DNA of 64,000 bases from contig NZ_JAFFQE010000002.1 in the NCBI RefSeq assembly GCF_016919005.1, positions 434,001-498,000 on the forward strand, read 5' to 3'. Positions 44,606 through 52,204 of the stretch are shown here, piece by piece. The notes under the pieces were generated by a model. It ran no database searches. It was not told the origin of the DNA and was given only the letters and a program-made list of their open reading frames with translations. The DNA is from Desulfopila inferna (GTDB lineage Bacteria > Desulfobacterota > Desulfobulbia > Desulfobulbales > Desulfocapsaceae). Numbering within the stretch: position 1 is the first letter of the stretch; each line of letters opens with the position of its first letter. A program made the translations under genes and the position numbers.

Positions 44606-46678
44606 TTGCGCCGACGACGAAACACCAGGAAGATTGTCGAAAATTTCAGCGATAAGCCGCTTTTTCACTGGGCTCTGCATGGCAATGGCTGGCTCCAGCT
44701 TCTTCTTGTTCTTTTGGTCATTCTCGTTGTCGTTGCCCGCGTTGCCCCTCTGGAAATACAGAAACGCATTATCAATGAATCGATCATGCTGCGCAGCTAT
44801 GATAATCTTTATCTTTATTGTATTATTTATCTCGCGGCAATCATCAGCTCAAATGCATTGAAGTTCGCCATCAATACCACGCAGACATTTATCGGCGAAC
44901 GTGCCATGAGCACCATGAGGCAATCGCTCTACAACTATGTCATTTCTCTGCCGCTGAGCTTCTTCCGCAAGACCCAGCCGGGATTCGTGGTTTCGTCCAT
45001 TATCGGTGAATTAAGCACCATAGGCACATTTTCCGGTATGGCCGTTGCCGTACCTTTGACCAACATCCTCACTCTTGCCGCATTAGCCGGGTATCTCATC
45101 TGGCTCAACGCCAAACTGGCGCTGGCAACGCTGGCAATTTATCCTGTTGTGATTTTTCTTTTGCCGAAGCTGCAGAAAAAGGCGAATCTCGCCAACAAAC
45201 AGCGTGTTGACATATCGCGAACGACATCAAGCAAAATTGCCGAAACAATTTCAGGAATCAATGAAATTCATGCTCATGGGTCCTTCATCGAAGAAAACAA
45301 AGCCTTCGCATCTTTGATTGAAAAGTTGAAAAAGGTCAGGATCCACTGGTCTCTTCTCCGCCACGGTATCAAATCCACCAATAATCTTTTCGTCAGCCTG
45401 GGGCCGTTTATCGTCTTTATCCTGGGTGGATATCTCGCCATTGAGGGAGAACTGGAACTTGGGGCACTGGTTGCTTTTCTCTCTGCCCAGGAAAAACTGT
45501 ATGATCCCTGGAAAGAACTGATTGACTATTACCAGCTTTATAAAGATGCTCAGATCAGATATGAAAAAACCACCGATCATTTCAACATCGACAGCGAAGT
45601 TAATTTCTCGCAGGACGACGATGGCTTACCGCCATTGCTGGGAGATCTCACTCTTGCCAATCTTTCATTTCGGACAGATGACGGGCACCTCCTGCTCAAG
45701 GATATCTCTTTTACACTGAAGAAAGGGAAACATCTTGCCCTGGTTGGTTTTTCGGGCAGCGGCAAGAGCACTCTGGCCAAATGCATCGGCAACCTGCAGA
45801 GTTGTCCGCCGGGCTCGATATTCCTTGATGGTTTTGATCTTACGGATTTGAGTAAATCGTATGTAGTCAATAATATCGGTTTCGTATCCCAGCACCCCTT
45901 TATTTTTACAGGGACGTTAGAAGATAATCTGCTGTATGCCCATAATGCGAAATACTCCCTCGAAGATCATCCGCTCCCCTCTCTCGACGACAAAATCGAG
46001 GCACTGCAGAATAGTGCTCTTTTTGTTGACGTTCTCCGCTTCGGACTAGATACAAGACCACCTGCCGGGGATACGGATTTCACAACAAAAGTAATAAAGA
46101 TGAGAAAAAATTTCCTGCGGAATTACCGGGACGACCTCTCTGAATTACTTGAATTCTATGATCATCCTCAAAGCGGTTGCCCTTCGGAAACCTATCTGGA
46201 CGATCAATCCATAATCAACAATATATTTTTCGGGAAAATCATTTCGACCAGATTCGAAGATCAGGAAAGGATAAACCAGGCTGTCGTGCAATTACTGATT
46301 GAGGAAGATTGTCTGGAAACTGTCACACAACTCGGACTCCACTACAATGTCGGCAGCCAGGGCGTAAAATTGTCAGGCGGTCAGCGCCAGAAATTAGCCA
46401 TTGCCCGGGTAATTCTCAAAAGGGCTAATTTTCTCATCCTGGATGAAGCGACTTCAGCCCTTGACAACACGTCGCAGACACGGATAGAAAGAATGAGGAT
46501 GACCAAATGGCGCAACAGAATCACCGTTGTCGCAGTAGTCCACAGACTGGACATTATCGACAACTATGACAAAATCGCAGTAATGAAAGATGGACGAATC
46601 GTCGAAATAGGATCATACAGCGAGCTCATCGATCAGGGAAAATTTCTGAAACAGCTCATTTCCGAAAAAACAAAGTGA
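44606..46678 (+). CDS. ABC exporter (fused permease-ATPase) with enlarged nucleotide-binding domain
   Basis: A 690-residue type IV half-transporter. Membrane helices about 31-47, 68-88, 145-190 and 255-295; ATPase from 348. Walker A GFSGSGKST (381-389), Q-loop Gln429, signature LSGGQ (589-593), Walker B ILDEA (611-615, Glu614) and H-loop His646 are intact. The spacing from Q-loop to signature is 160 residues, about 100 more than normal, and holds a second NNIFFG segment (538-543) after the first DNLLYA (440-445). Start is TTG with AAGGA upstream. It precedes the RsbW-like gene by about 80 bp. Substrate unknown. Confidence 0.9.
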   Translation: MRRRRNTRKIVENFSDKPLFHWALHGNGWLQLLLVLLVILVVVARVAPLEIQKRIINESIMLRSYDNLYLYCIIYLAAIISSNALKFAINTTQTFIGERAMSTMRQSLYNYVISLPLSFFRKTQPGFVVSSIIGELSTIGTFSGMAVAVPLTNILTLAALAGYLIWLNAKLALATLAIYPVVIFLLPKLQKKANLANKQRVDISRTTSSKIAETISGINEIHAHGSFIEENKAFASLIEKLKKVRIHWSLLRHGIKSTNNLFVSLGPFIVFILGGYLAIEGELELGALVAFLSAQEKLYDPWKELIDYYQLYKDAQIRYEKTTDHFNIDSEVNFSQDDDGLPPLLGDLTLANLSFRTDDGHLLLKDISFTLKKGKHLALVGFSGSGKSTLAKCIGNLQSCPPGSIFLDGFDLTDLSKSYVVNNIGFVSQHPFIFTGTLEDNLLYAHNAKYSLEDHPLPSLDDKIEALQNSALFVDVLRFGLDTRPPAGDTDFTTKVIKMRKNFLRNYRDDLSELLEFYDHPQSGCPSETYLDDQSIINNIFFGKIISTRFEDQERINQAVVQLLIEEDCLETVTQLGLHYNVGSQGVKLSGGQRQKLAIARVILKRANFLILDEATSALDNTSQTRIERMRMTKWRNRITVVAVVHRLDIIDNYDKIAVMKDGRIVEIGSYSELIDQGKFLKQLISEKTK

Positions 46679-46712
46679 TGATGGCGTCAAAATTTATCGA
46701 AGTTGCCGAAGT
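46679..46712 (+). repeat. Family B repeat fragment after a stop codon
   Basis: TGATGGCGTCAAAATTTATC then GAAGTTGCCGAAG, starting immediately after the TGA stop of the ABC exporter. Confidence 0.55.
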
Positions 46713-46758
46713 GAGAGAAAACCTATGATAATGAAAGAGTTACTCCCTTGAAACCGCT

Positions 46759-47166
46759 ATGACCATAAAAATCGCTCTTACCAGAAAAGACCGTTATCAG
46801 CAGGTGCTGGAAGAGAAATCTATGGAATTCAAGACGCTTTTTCACCTTAACCATCGTGATATTTTTGAAATTAACTTGATATTGGATGAGGTTTGTACAA
46901 ATATATTCGAATATAATCCGGAAACCGAGGACCTGTTCATAAAAATTGAAGCCACTTGCGAAGATGATCTTTTACAAATGATTATAAGGGATAACGGTAT
47001 TCCTTTTCAACCCACCGCTGTTGCGGCACCCGATACCCGTCTGCCCCTTGAGAAACGAAAGGCCGGCGGCCTTGGCCTCATGCTGGTCAAAAGATATACG
47101 GATACAATTGCTTACAAGAGACTTAAGGGATTGAACCAGACAACGCTCACCAAAAAATTACGCTAG
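46759..47166 (+). CDS. RsbW-like anti-sigma/serine kinase (HATPase_c_2)
   Basis: A 135-residue GHKL ATPase of the RsbW/SpoIIAB type. It has the N-box ILDEVCTNIFEYN (E44, N48), the G1 box IRDNGIPF (D78, G80) and the G2 box AGGLGLMLVKR (G103-G106). It would phosphorylate the nearby STAS protein and bind a target such as a sigma factor or enzyme. The C-terminal GLNQTTLTKKLR still looks like a normal family ending. Its TAG stop is formed by TA plus the first G of a 143-bp MITE, so a few native residues could have been lost. Confidence 0.88.
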   Translation: MTIKIALTRKDRYQQVLEEKSMEFKTLFHLNHRDIFEINLILDEVCTNIFEYNPETEDLFIKIEATCEDDLLQMIIRDNGIPFQPTAVAAPDTRLPLEKRKAGGLGLMLVKRYTDTIAYKRLKGLNQTTLTKKLR

Positions 47167-47308
47167 GAGTTTGTCGGAGTATAGGCATTTTGGTTCAGAT
47201 CGAGGCATTTTCAGGAAATCAAGCACAGCCATATAATTGATATTGCGAGCATTGATTTTCTGGAAATAACGAAGATATGGACCAAAAGGGCATACTCCGA
47301 CAGGCTCC
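47166..47308. mobile_element. 143-bp MITE with TA target duplication
   Basis: The terminal inverted repeats are GGAGTTTGTCGGAGTAT at the left and GGAGCCTGTCGGAGTAT at the right (reverse complement), each followed by a CATTTTGGT/CCTTTTGGT continuation. Inner segments TTTTCAGGAAATCAA and TTGATTTTCTGGAAA extend the hairpin. TA at 47164-47165 and TA at 47309-47310 flank the element, the hallmark of IS630/Tc1-mariner target duplication. It has no open frame and needs a transposase elsewhere. Confidence 0.75.
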
Positions 47309-47328
47309 TAGGAGTTATCCGTGAATGG

Positions 47329-47357
47329 TCGGAGTTTATGCCCGTCAGGTGCTTACC
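47329..47357 (-). repeat. Short family B core fragment
   Basis: On the minus strand reads GTAAGCACCTGACGGGC then ATAAACTCC, the core of the family B element. It lies directly beside the MITE in the spacer before the STAS gene. Confidence 0.5.
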
Positions 47358-47471
47358 CGAGCCGAGACAGAATGTCTCTTCTCTGACAGGCCCCCGGAAC
47401 TTAATGCGGCAGAAACTCCTTTTTTCCGGTAACATGCGGGATTACCACTTCAGCATTACGTGACATAAAAA

Positions 47472-47810
47472 ATGAAAATTTCAAAAACAGCTGAAAACGA
47501 ATATCTGATAATTGCCGTATCAGGGCGGCTTGATTCACACACCTCAACGGAGCTGGAACAATTCCTGGAAAAGCAGCTGGAGTTCGATCATCATGGAGTT
47601 ATCCTTGATATGATACATCTGGATTATATATCCAGCGCGGGCCTGCGTCTTATTTTAAATACCTCCAAGCTTTTAAAGGGCAAAAATGAAGACTTCGTCC
47701 TTTGCCGGATGCAGGATCATATACGAGAAGTATTCGAGATTTCCGGCTTTGACACCTTCCTCAATGTCTATCCTTCCTTAAAAGACGCTCTAGGCCGGCG
47801 AAGCTCCTGA
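47472..47810 (+). CDS. STAS-domain anti-sigma factor antagonist (RsbV-like)
   Basis: A 112-residue stand-alone STAS protein: VSGRLDSHTSTELEQ, then LDMIHLDYISSAGLRLIL with the predicted phospho-serine Ser55 (second Ser of ISSAGL), and a C-terminal helix VFEISGFDTFLNVYPS. In the standard scheme its dephosphorylated form sequesters the RsbW-like kinase and the RsbU-like phosphatase reactivates it; all three classes are within 6 kb. Start ATG at 47472. The spacer to the kinase gene (305 bp) is filled by repeats, so co-transcription is not assured. Confidence 0.92.
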   Translation: MKISKTAENEYLIIAVSGRLDSHTSTELEQFLEKQLEFDHHGVILDMIHLDYISSAGLRLILNTSKLLKGKNEDFVLCRMQDHIREVFEISGFDTFLNVYPSLKDALGRRSS

Positions 47811-48132
47811 AACACCTGCCAAAACACGGGCGCCGCCACCTTTTTTTCAATGACCTGTATCAATACAAGAAACTGCTTTATGCCATTGGCGGCTCGATCC
47901 CGAATATTCTACGATAAAAAATTCTTGCTTCAGCTTTAAGCGGAAAGTCAGCGCAATTATTTCCCCAGGGCTCTCTTTATCTCTCCAATCTCTGGACACT
48001 TATCTCCTTATTTTTGCAATTTGCCGTCCAAAATTTGGGCACTTCAGTAAAGAACCGAACCACCTTCTTTTGCATATGTTGAATTTTCTTATTGATTCAA
48101 ACAGTTAAGCCAAAAACTGAAGTTTTCCAAAA

Positions 48133-48148
48133 TGGCACGGCTAATGCA
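48133..48148 (+). promoter_or_regulatory. Sigma-54 promoter for the ZraP-like gene
   Basis: TGGCACGGCTAATGCA: an exact TGGCAC -24 element, five-base spacer and ATGCA -12 element, with GG-N10-GC spacing. Predicted start near 48159, about 40 bases before the ATG. The upstream 47811-48132 interval contains an ACTTCAGT (48041) / ACTGAAGT (48116) pair that might be part of enhancer sites; this is weak. Confidence 0.75.
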
Positions 48149-48197
48149 ATCCATACAGCAAATGTCAACCAACTCTTTAAAATCAACAGGAGGAATT

Positions 48198-48605
48198 ATG
48201 AAAAAGGTAATTTTAGGAACGGCGGCAATTATGCTTATCGCCGGTTTAGCCTACGGGCACAGCAACGAATTCTTTAGAAACGGCGGCCATCATATGTTTG
48301 GTGCGGGAAATCACATGCAGACCGGGATGTATATGCAAGGACCGGATGGAGCGGTACCTCATGGAGCCATGTCCTATGGCGGCTGCCGGGGATTCGGTAA
48401 TTATGATACCGGAATGCGGCATGACCGTGATTTTCTTGATGCAACCGCTTCCCTGCGCAAAGAAATGCATAATAAGTACTTTGAATTATCTGAAGCCTCA
48501 CGTAATCCCGCAACCTCTGCAGGTGAGCTTGCCCGGCTTGAAAAGGAAATTATCGATCTTCGCACCGAAATGCACAACCTCAATACCACTGAGACTGCTC
48601 GCTGA
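48198..48605 (+). CDS. zraP: ZraP/Spy-like periplasmic metal-binding protein
   Basis: The ATG at 48198 has a strong AGGAGGAATT before it; the longer frame from 48132 crosses the promoter and is rejected. The 135-residue product has a signal peptide (about 1-20, ending AYGHS), a His/Met/Gly-rich stretch (HHMFGAGNHMQTGMYM), and the C-terminal helical part of the heavy-metal-resistance (CpxP/Spy/ZraP) family: LDATASLRKEMHNKYFEL and LARLEKEIIDLRTEM. It is expected to bind metal in the periplasm and act as chaperone and brake on ZraS. Its RpoN promoter supports control by the ZraR-like regulator. Confidence 0.85.
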   Translation: MKKVILGTAAIMLIAGLAYGHSNEFFRNGGHHMFGAGNHMQTGMYMQGPDGAVPHGAMSYGGCRGFGNYDTGMRHDRDFLDATASLRKEMHNKYFELSEASRNPATSAGELARLEKEIIDLRTEMHNLNTTETAR

Positions 48606-48687
48606 TGCTCTTACCACTCTTTGTCACTCAAAGACGAGTCCAGGTTTCAAACAGCCGGGAGTGAAGATCCTACCAAAATCCACTTAT

Positions 48688-48721
48688 CGTCATTCCGGTT
48701 CCGACGGATCCGGAATGACGA
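48688..48721. repeat. Family D hairpin core
   Basis: CGTCATTCCGGTTCCGACGG followed by ATCCGGAATGACG: the two arms form a perfect TCATTCCGG/CCGGAATGA stem after the zraP gene. It may help end that transcript. Confidence 0.6.
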
Positions 48722-48801
48722 GATAACACTTTTCGGTGCATTATTGGAGCATTATCAGCAAGTGTCTATGGCTCATTTTAGTGCCTTACAGATTGTTCCC
48801 T

Positions 48802-48858
48802 TCCCCATGGTCACGGGTTTATGGCGTGCCGATGAAAAGAGCAGTCCGGACCTGGGCC
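48802..48858. repeat. Family C internal fragment
   Basis: CCCCATGGTCACGGGTTTAT, then GATGAAAAGAGCAGTCC and CTGGGCC, nearly identical to 27273-27332 inside the complete family C element. No terminal repeats remain here. Confidence 0.6.
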
Positions 48859-48892
48859 GGAAGATGCTGGTTCCTTGGATGATCAGATAGAT

Positions 48893-50275
48893 TTATTTTG
48901 GGCGGTAAATATCATAGCGCTGCATCTTATTATACAGCGAGCGCCGTGATATCCCCAGAATATCGCTGGCCCGGGAGCGGTTATGTCCCGCATGTTCGAG
49001 CGTTCGCACTATCAGTTCTTTCTCCACCTCTTCGATGGTCATGCCTACCCGAATAGTCATCTTGATATCCTTGTCGCGATACTGACTGATGCGGGGAGGC
49101 AGCTGAGGGATATCGAGAATGTCTCCAGTGCAGGAAATAACCGAGCGCTGAATTACGTTTTTCAGTTCGCGGACGTTCCCCGGCCATGGATATGATTCGA
49201 GGCAGCTGATAAAACCGGGCGAAATGCCGCGAATGAATTTCTGAAAGGTATCACTGGCATTTTTTATCAAATGATCCACCAGCAGATGAATATCCCCATG
49301 GCGCTCCCGCAGCGGTGGCATGGCAATATGGAGGACATCGAGCCGATAGTAGAGATCTTCCCGAAATTTGCCCTTGCGGATTTCCTCGGCAAGATCGGCA
49401 TTGGAGGCGGCAATCATCCTGACATTCACCGGTATGCTCTCCTGACTGCCGATCCGGCAATACTCGCTGGTTTCAAGGAGGCGCAGCAGGCTGATCTGCA
49501 TTTTTTCATCGATAGTGGCAATCTCATCCATAAAAACGGTGCCGCCTTCTGCGACTTCAAAGCATCCCTTGCGCTGGGAAGTCGCTCCGGAAAAGGCGCC
49601 GCGTTCATGCCCAAAGAGTTCACTGGCAACCAGGTCGGTGGGCAGAGAACCGATATGGACCGGCACATATGCCTCTTTTGCTCTGGCACTCAATTCATGA
49701 ATGGCAAGAGCTGCGAGTTCTTTTCCCGTTCCTGTTTCTCCTGAGAGCAGGACAGGAATATCCGTGGCGGCCGCCTGGCGAATCTGCCGGTACACCTGGC
49801 GCATGGCCGTAGAACGCCCCACCATACTTTCGAAGGTCGTTTTTTCCACCTCGGTGCGCAACATCATGTTTAAACCAAGCTGGGGTTTTCTCTCCAGAGC
49901 GGTTTCAATGAGCAGTTTGAGCTCCTCATCGGTGACCGGCAATACCGAGTAGTGGAAGACCCCAACGCGCAGTGCCTGATGGGCAATTTTGAGTTTTCCC
50001 GGATGAGCGAAGAACAGAATGGGAGTACCTGGACATTTGGCGCAAATCAATTCCAGGATATCCAGCGCATCCTGCGGCTGATGATAGGCAACAGAACTGC
50101 AAAAAAGCATCAAATCGAATGCTTCTCTTTCAAAGCGGTCTCCGACCTCTTCCAGGCTGCGCTCATAGGCAAAGGTGAAGCGTTCTTCGGTGAATATGTT
50201 CATCGCCTGCCGGGCCAGGCCGCGGCCTTCGTCGACACAGATTATTTTGATCTTCCCGTCATTTAAGCATTCCAT
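48893..50275 (-). CDS. Sigma-54-dependent transcriptional activator with degenerate receiver
   Basis: RpoN activator of 460 residues: receiver-like domain 8-125, AAA+ 150-380 (Walker A GETGTGKE at 179-186, Walker B TVFMDEIAT, loop GAFSGA at 226-231), and Fis-type helix-turn-helix at the C-terminus (HNRSRASDILGISRRSLYNKMQ). The receiver keeps the acidic pair D15/E16, but the phospho-acceptor position is Cys59 (FDLMLFCSS) and the switch Lys is Leu112 (SVLPV), so phosphorylation is unlikely. It is monocistronic with no kinase beside it. The loop has Ser where GAFTGA has Thr. Target promoters are unknown. Confidence 0.9.
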   Translation of the reverse strand: MECLNDGKIKIICVDEGRGLARQAMNIFTEERFTFAYERSLEEVGDRFEREAFDLMLFCSSVAYHQPQDALDILELICAKCPGTPILFFAHPGKLKIAHQALRVGVFHYSVLPVTDEELKLLIETALERKPQLGLNMMLRTEVEKTTFESMVGRSTAMRQVYRQIRQAAATDIPVLLSGETGTGKELAALAIHELSARAKEAYVPVHIGSLPTDLVASELFGHERGAFSGATSQRKGCFEVAEGGTVFMDEIATIDEKMQISLLRLLETSEYCRIGSQESIPVNVRMIAASNADLAEEIRKGKFREDLYYRLDVLHIAMPPLRERHGDIHLLVDHLIKNASDTFQKFIRGISPGFISCLESYPWPGNVRELKNVIQRSVISCTGDILDIPQLPPRISQYRDKDIKMTIRVGMTIEEVEKELIVRTLEHAGHNRSRASDILGISRRSLYNKMQRYDIYRPK

Positions 50276-50582
50276 AGTTTTTCCCGGCCATTGAAATTCG
50301 GCTGAATGTCCGCCCTGCTTTTTTGGGACTGAAACAGCGGCGACAGTTTCTGCCCCGCCTAACCGCGTACCACAAGAACGAACTGTTTGGATTTCGGCAG
50401 CCTCCGAATGCAGGAACAGATGGGAACATTTCTTAGCATGTGTAAATATTGCACATAGCTTATTTCCTACTACACCTCGCAGTATTGCCGCGTATCAGCG
50501 GCACAGTTAAACATCCCTATATAAATAACGCAAGTACCAGCTATACAAAAGAATCAGAAAACCTTCAGTGACGATTCATCCA

Positions 50583-50810
50583 TTATGATTCAAAATCATT
50601 ATGAGCATAAATTGCCCATAATTTCCATTTTTCCGAAACAAGTGGTTTTATTTTGCCCATCCAGGTGGTCTCAGCAGCCAATAAGTCCCTCCACCATGAT
50701 TCGCCATGGCCGCCAAAGATTTTTTCCCCATTGAAAACAACGGCGGGGAAACCCTTTGACTCCCTTGCTTCAACAACAACCTCTTCCTGGTATGGCTTTT
50801 GCTCTTGCTT
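50583..50810 (-). pseudogene. Possible relic of a thioredoxin/glutaredoxin-fold gene
   Basis: A 75-codon open stretch with no start codon at its beginning reads ESKGFPAVVFNGEKIFGGHG and then ESWWRDLLAAETTW, which resembles the cis-Pro/GG end of glutaredoxin-like proteins. The same frame upstream (from about 50881) starts MEAKFWVMPDM but is broken by TGA and TAA. It may be a decayed gene or chance. The rest of 50276-50935, 660 bases before metK, shows no gene and no recognisable SAM or SAH riboswitch. Confidence 0.25.
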
Positions 50811-50935
50811 TTACGTTTTTCACCGATACCAACCCGGAACGGGAGTTTGCATGTCTGGCATAACCCAGAACTTGGCCTCCATATCACTGAAATTACGGGT
50901 AAACAATACCAGCAAACAGAAGGGAATGAAAAATT

Positions 50936-52141
50936 ATGAGCAAATTACGGAATAAGCACGTATTTACCAGCGAGTCTGTAAGTGAAGGACATCCGGACAA
51001 AGTCTGTGACCAGGTTTCAGACGCCATTCTTGACGCCTGCCTGGCAGAAGACTCTGCCAGCAGGGTTGCCTGCGAAACGGCGGTAACCACAAATTTCCTC
51101 ATCAACCTTGGAGAAATTACCTGCAGCGGCTGGGATAATATCGATCCGGAAAAGGTTGCGCGCCAGGTTGTCAGGGAAATCGGGTATGACAGGGAAGAAC
51201 TTCTCTTTTCCAGCGAGACCTTTAACTACGATTGTCATATCCACTCTCAATCCAGCGATATCTCCCAAGGGGTCAGTGAAGGCGAGGGACTCTTCAAGGA
51301 GCAGGGTGCCGGCGATCAGGGGATGATGTTCGGATACGCCACCACAGCCACACCCTCGCTGATGCCCGCTCCCATTCATTACAGCCACCAGCTGCTGGAA
51401 CACCTTCAGAATCTGCGCAAGAAAAAAAATATCGCCTATCTGCGTCCCGATGCCAAAACCCAGGTATCGGTCCTCCACCAGGATGGTGTTCCCGTGCGCA
51501 TCACCAATGTGGTTATTTCACAGCAGACCGACGAGGTGCCTCTGTCAAAGGTTCGTGAGGATATCATTGACGTAAGCCGCGATCTCCTTGAGCCCTCGGG
51601 CCTTATCGACGACAACACCGAGTACTTCATCAATCCCACCGGCAAATTCGTCATAGGCGGCCCTCACGGCGACGCCGGGCTTACCGGCAGAAAAATAATC
51701 GTTGATACCTATGGCGGCGTAGGCTGTCATGGCGGCGGTGCTTTCAGTGGTAAGGATCCATCCAAGGTGGACCGTTCCGCAGCCTATTACGCCCGTTATG
51801 CCGCGAAAAATATCGTCGCCGCCGGTCTTGCCGAAAAATGCGAGATCCAGGTAGCCTATGCCATCGGTATCGCCCGGCCCCTGTCCATCAATGTCGATAC
51901 CTTCGGCACGGGCAAAGTTTCCGACGAGAAAATTCAGACCGTGCTGGAATCAGAAGAAATCTTCAACTTCAGGCCGGCAGCGATTATCAGAGATCTGCAG
52001 CTTATGCAGCCCCAAGGCTGGAGTTATCGGGATACCTCGGTGGCCGGTCATTTCGGCAGAGACAAGTTCTCCTGGGAGAAGACGGACAAGAGCGACGCCC
52101 TGCAGCAGGCTCTGGGACTTAAAGTCAGACAGGTAGCTTAA
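50936..52141 (+). CDS. metK: S-adenosylmethionine synthetase
   Basis: A 401-residue MetK making SAM from methionine and ATP. Signatures: FTSESVSEGHPDKVCDQVSDAILD (His/Asp metal and ATP contacts), GAGDQGMMFGYA, the PTGKFVIGGPHGDAGLTGRKIIVDTYGG block with the catalytic loop, and GAFSGKDPSKVDRSAAYYAR. Length is slightly above the E. coli enzyme. It is followed by ahcY after 63 bp, so supply and removal of the methyl-donor by-product are coupled. Confidence 0.97.
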   Translation: MSKLRNKHVFTSESVSEGHPDKVCDQVSDAILDACLAEDSASRVACETAVTTNFLINLGEITCSGWDNIDPEKVARQVVREIGYDREELLFSSETFNYDCHIHSQSSDISQGVSEGEGLFKEQGAGDQGMMFGYATTATPSLMPAPIHYSHQLLEHLQNLRKKKNIAYLRPDAKTQVSVLHQDGVPVRITNVVISQQTDEVPLSKVREDIIDVSRDLLEPSGLIDDNTEYFINPTGKFVIGGPHGDAGLTGRKIIVDTYGGVGCHGGGAFSGKDPSKVDRSAAYYARYAAKNIVAAGLAEKCEIQVAYAIGIARPLSINVDTFGTGKVSDEKIQTVLESEEIFNFRPAAIIRDLQLMQPQGWSYRDTSVAGHFGRDKFSWEKTDKSDALQQALGLKVRQVA

Positions 52142-52204
52142 AACTTTAATACGACAGTAAAACCAGAAAAATATCGAAAAAGTTCAAAATATAAAGGAGT
52201 AGGA

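Noticed and set aside
48041-48123. ACTTCAGT/ACTGAAGT inverted pair as a ZraR enhancer
   Set aside because: The halves are 67 bp apart and the same pair was not found upstream of the cus promoter; kept only as a weak note.
50276-50935. Possible SAM or SAH riboswitch before metK
   Set aside because: The conserved cores of these riboswitch classes were looked for by eye and not found; a covariance-model search would settle it.
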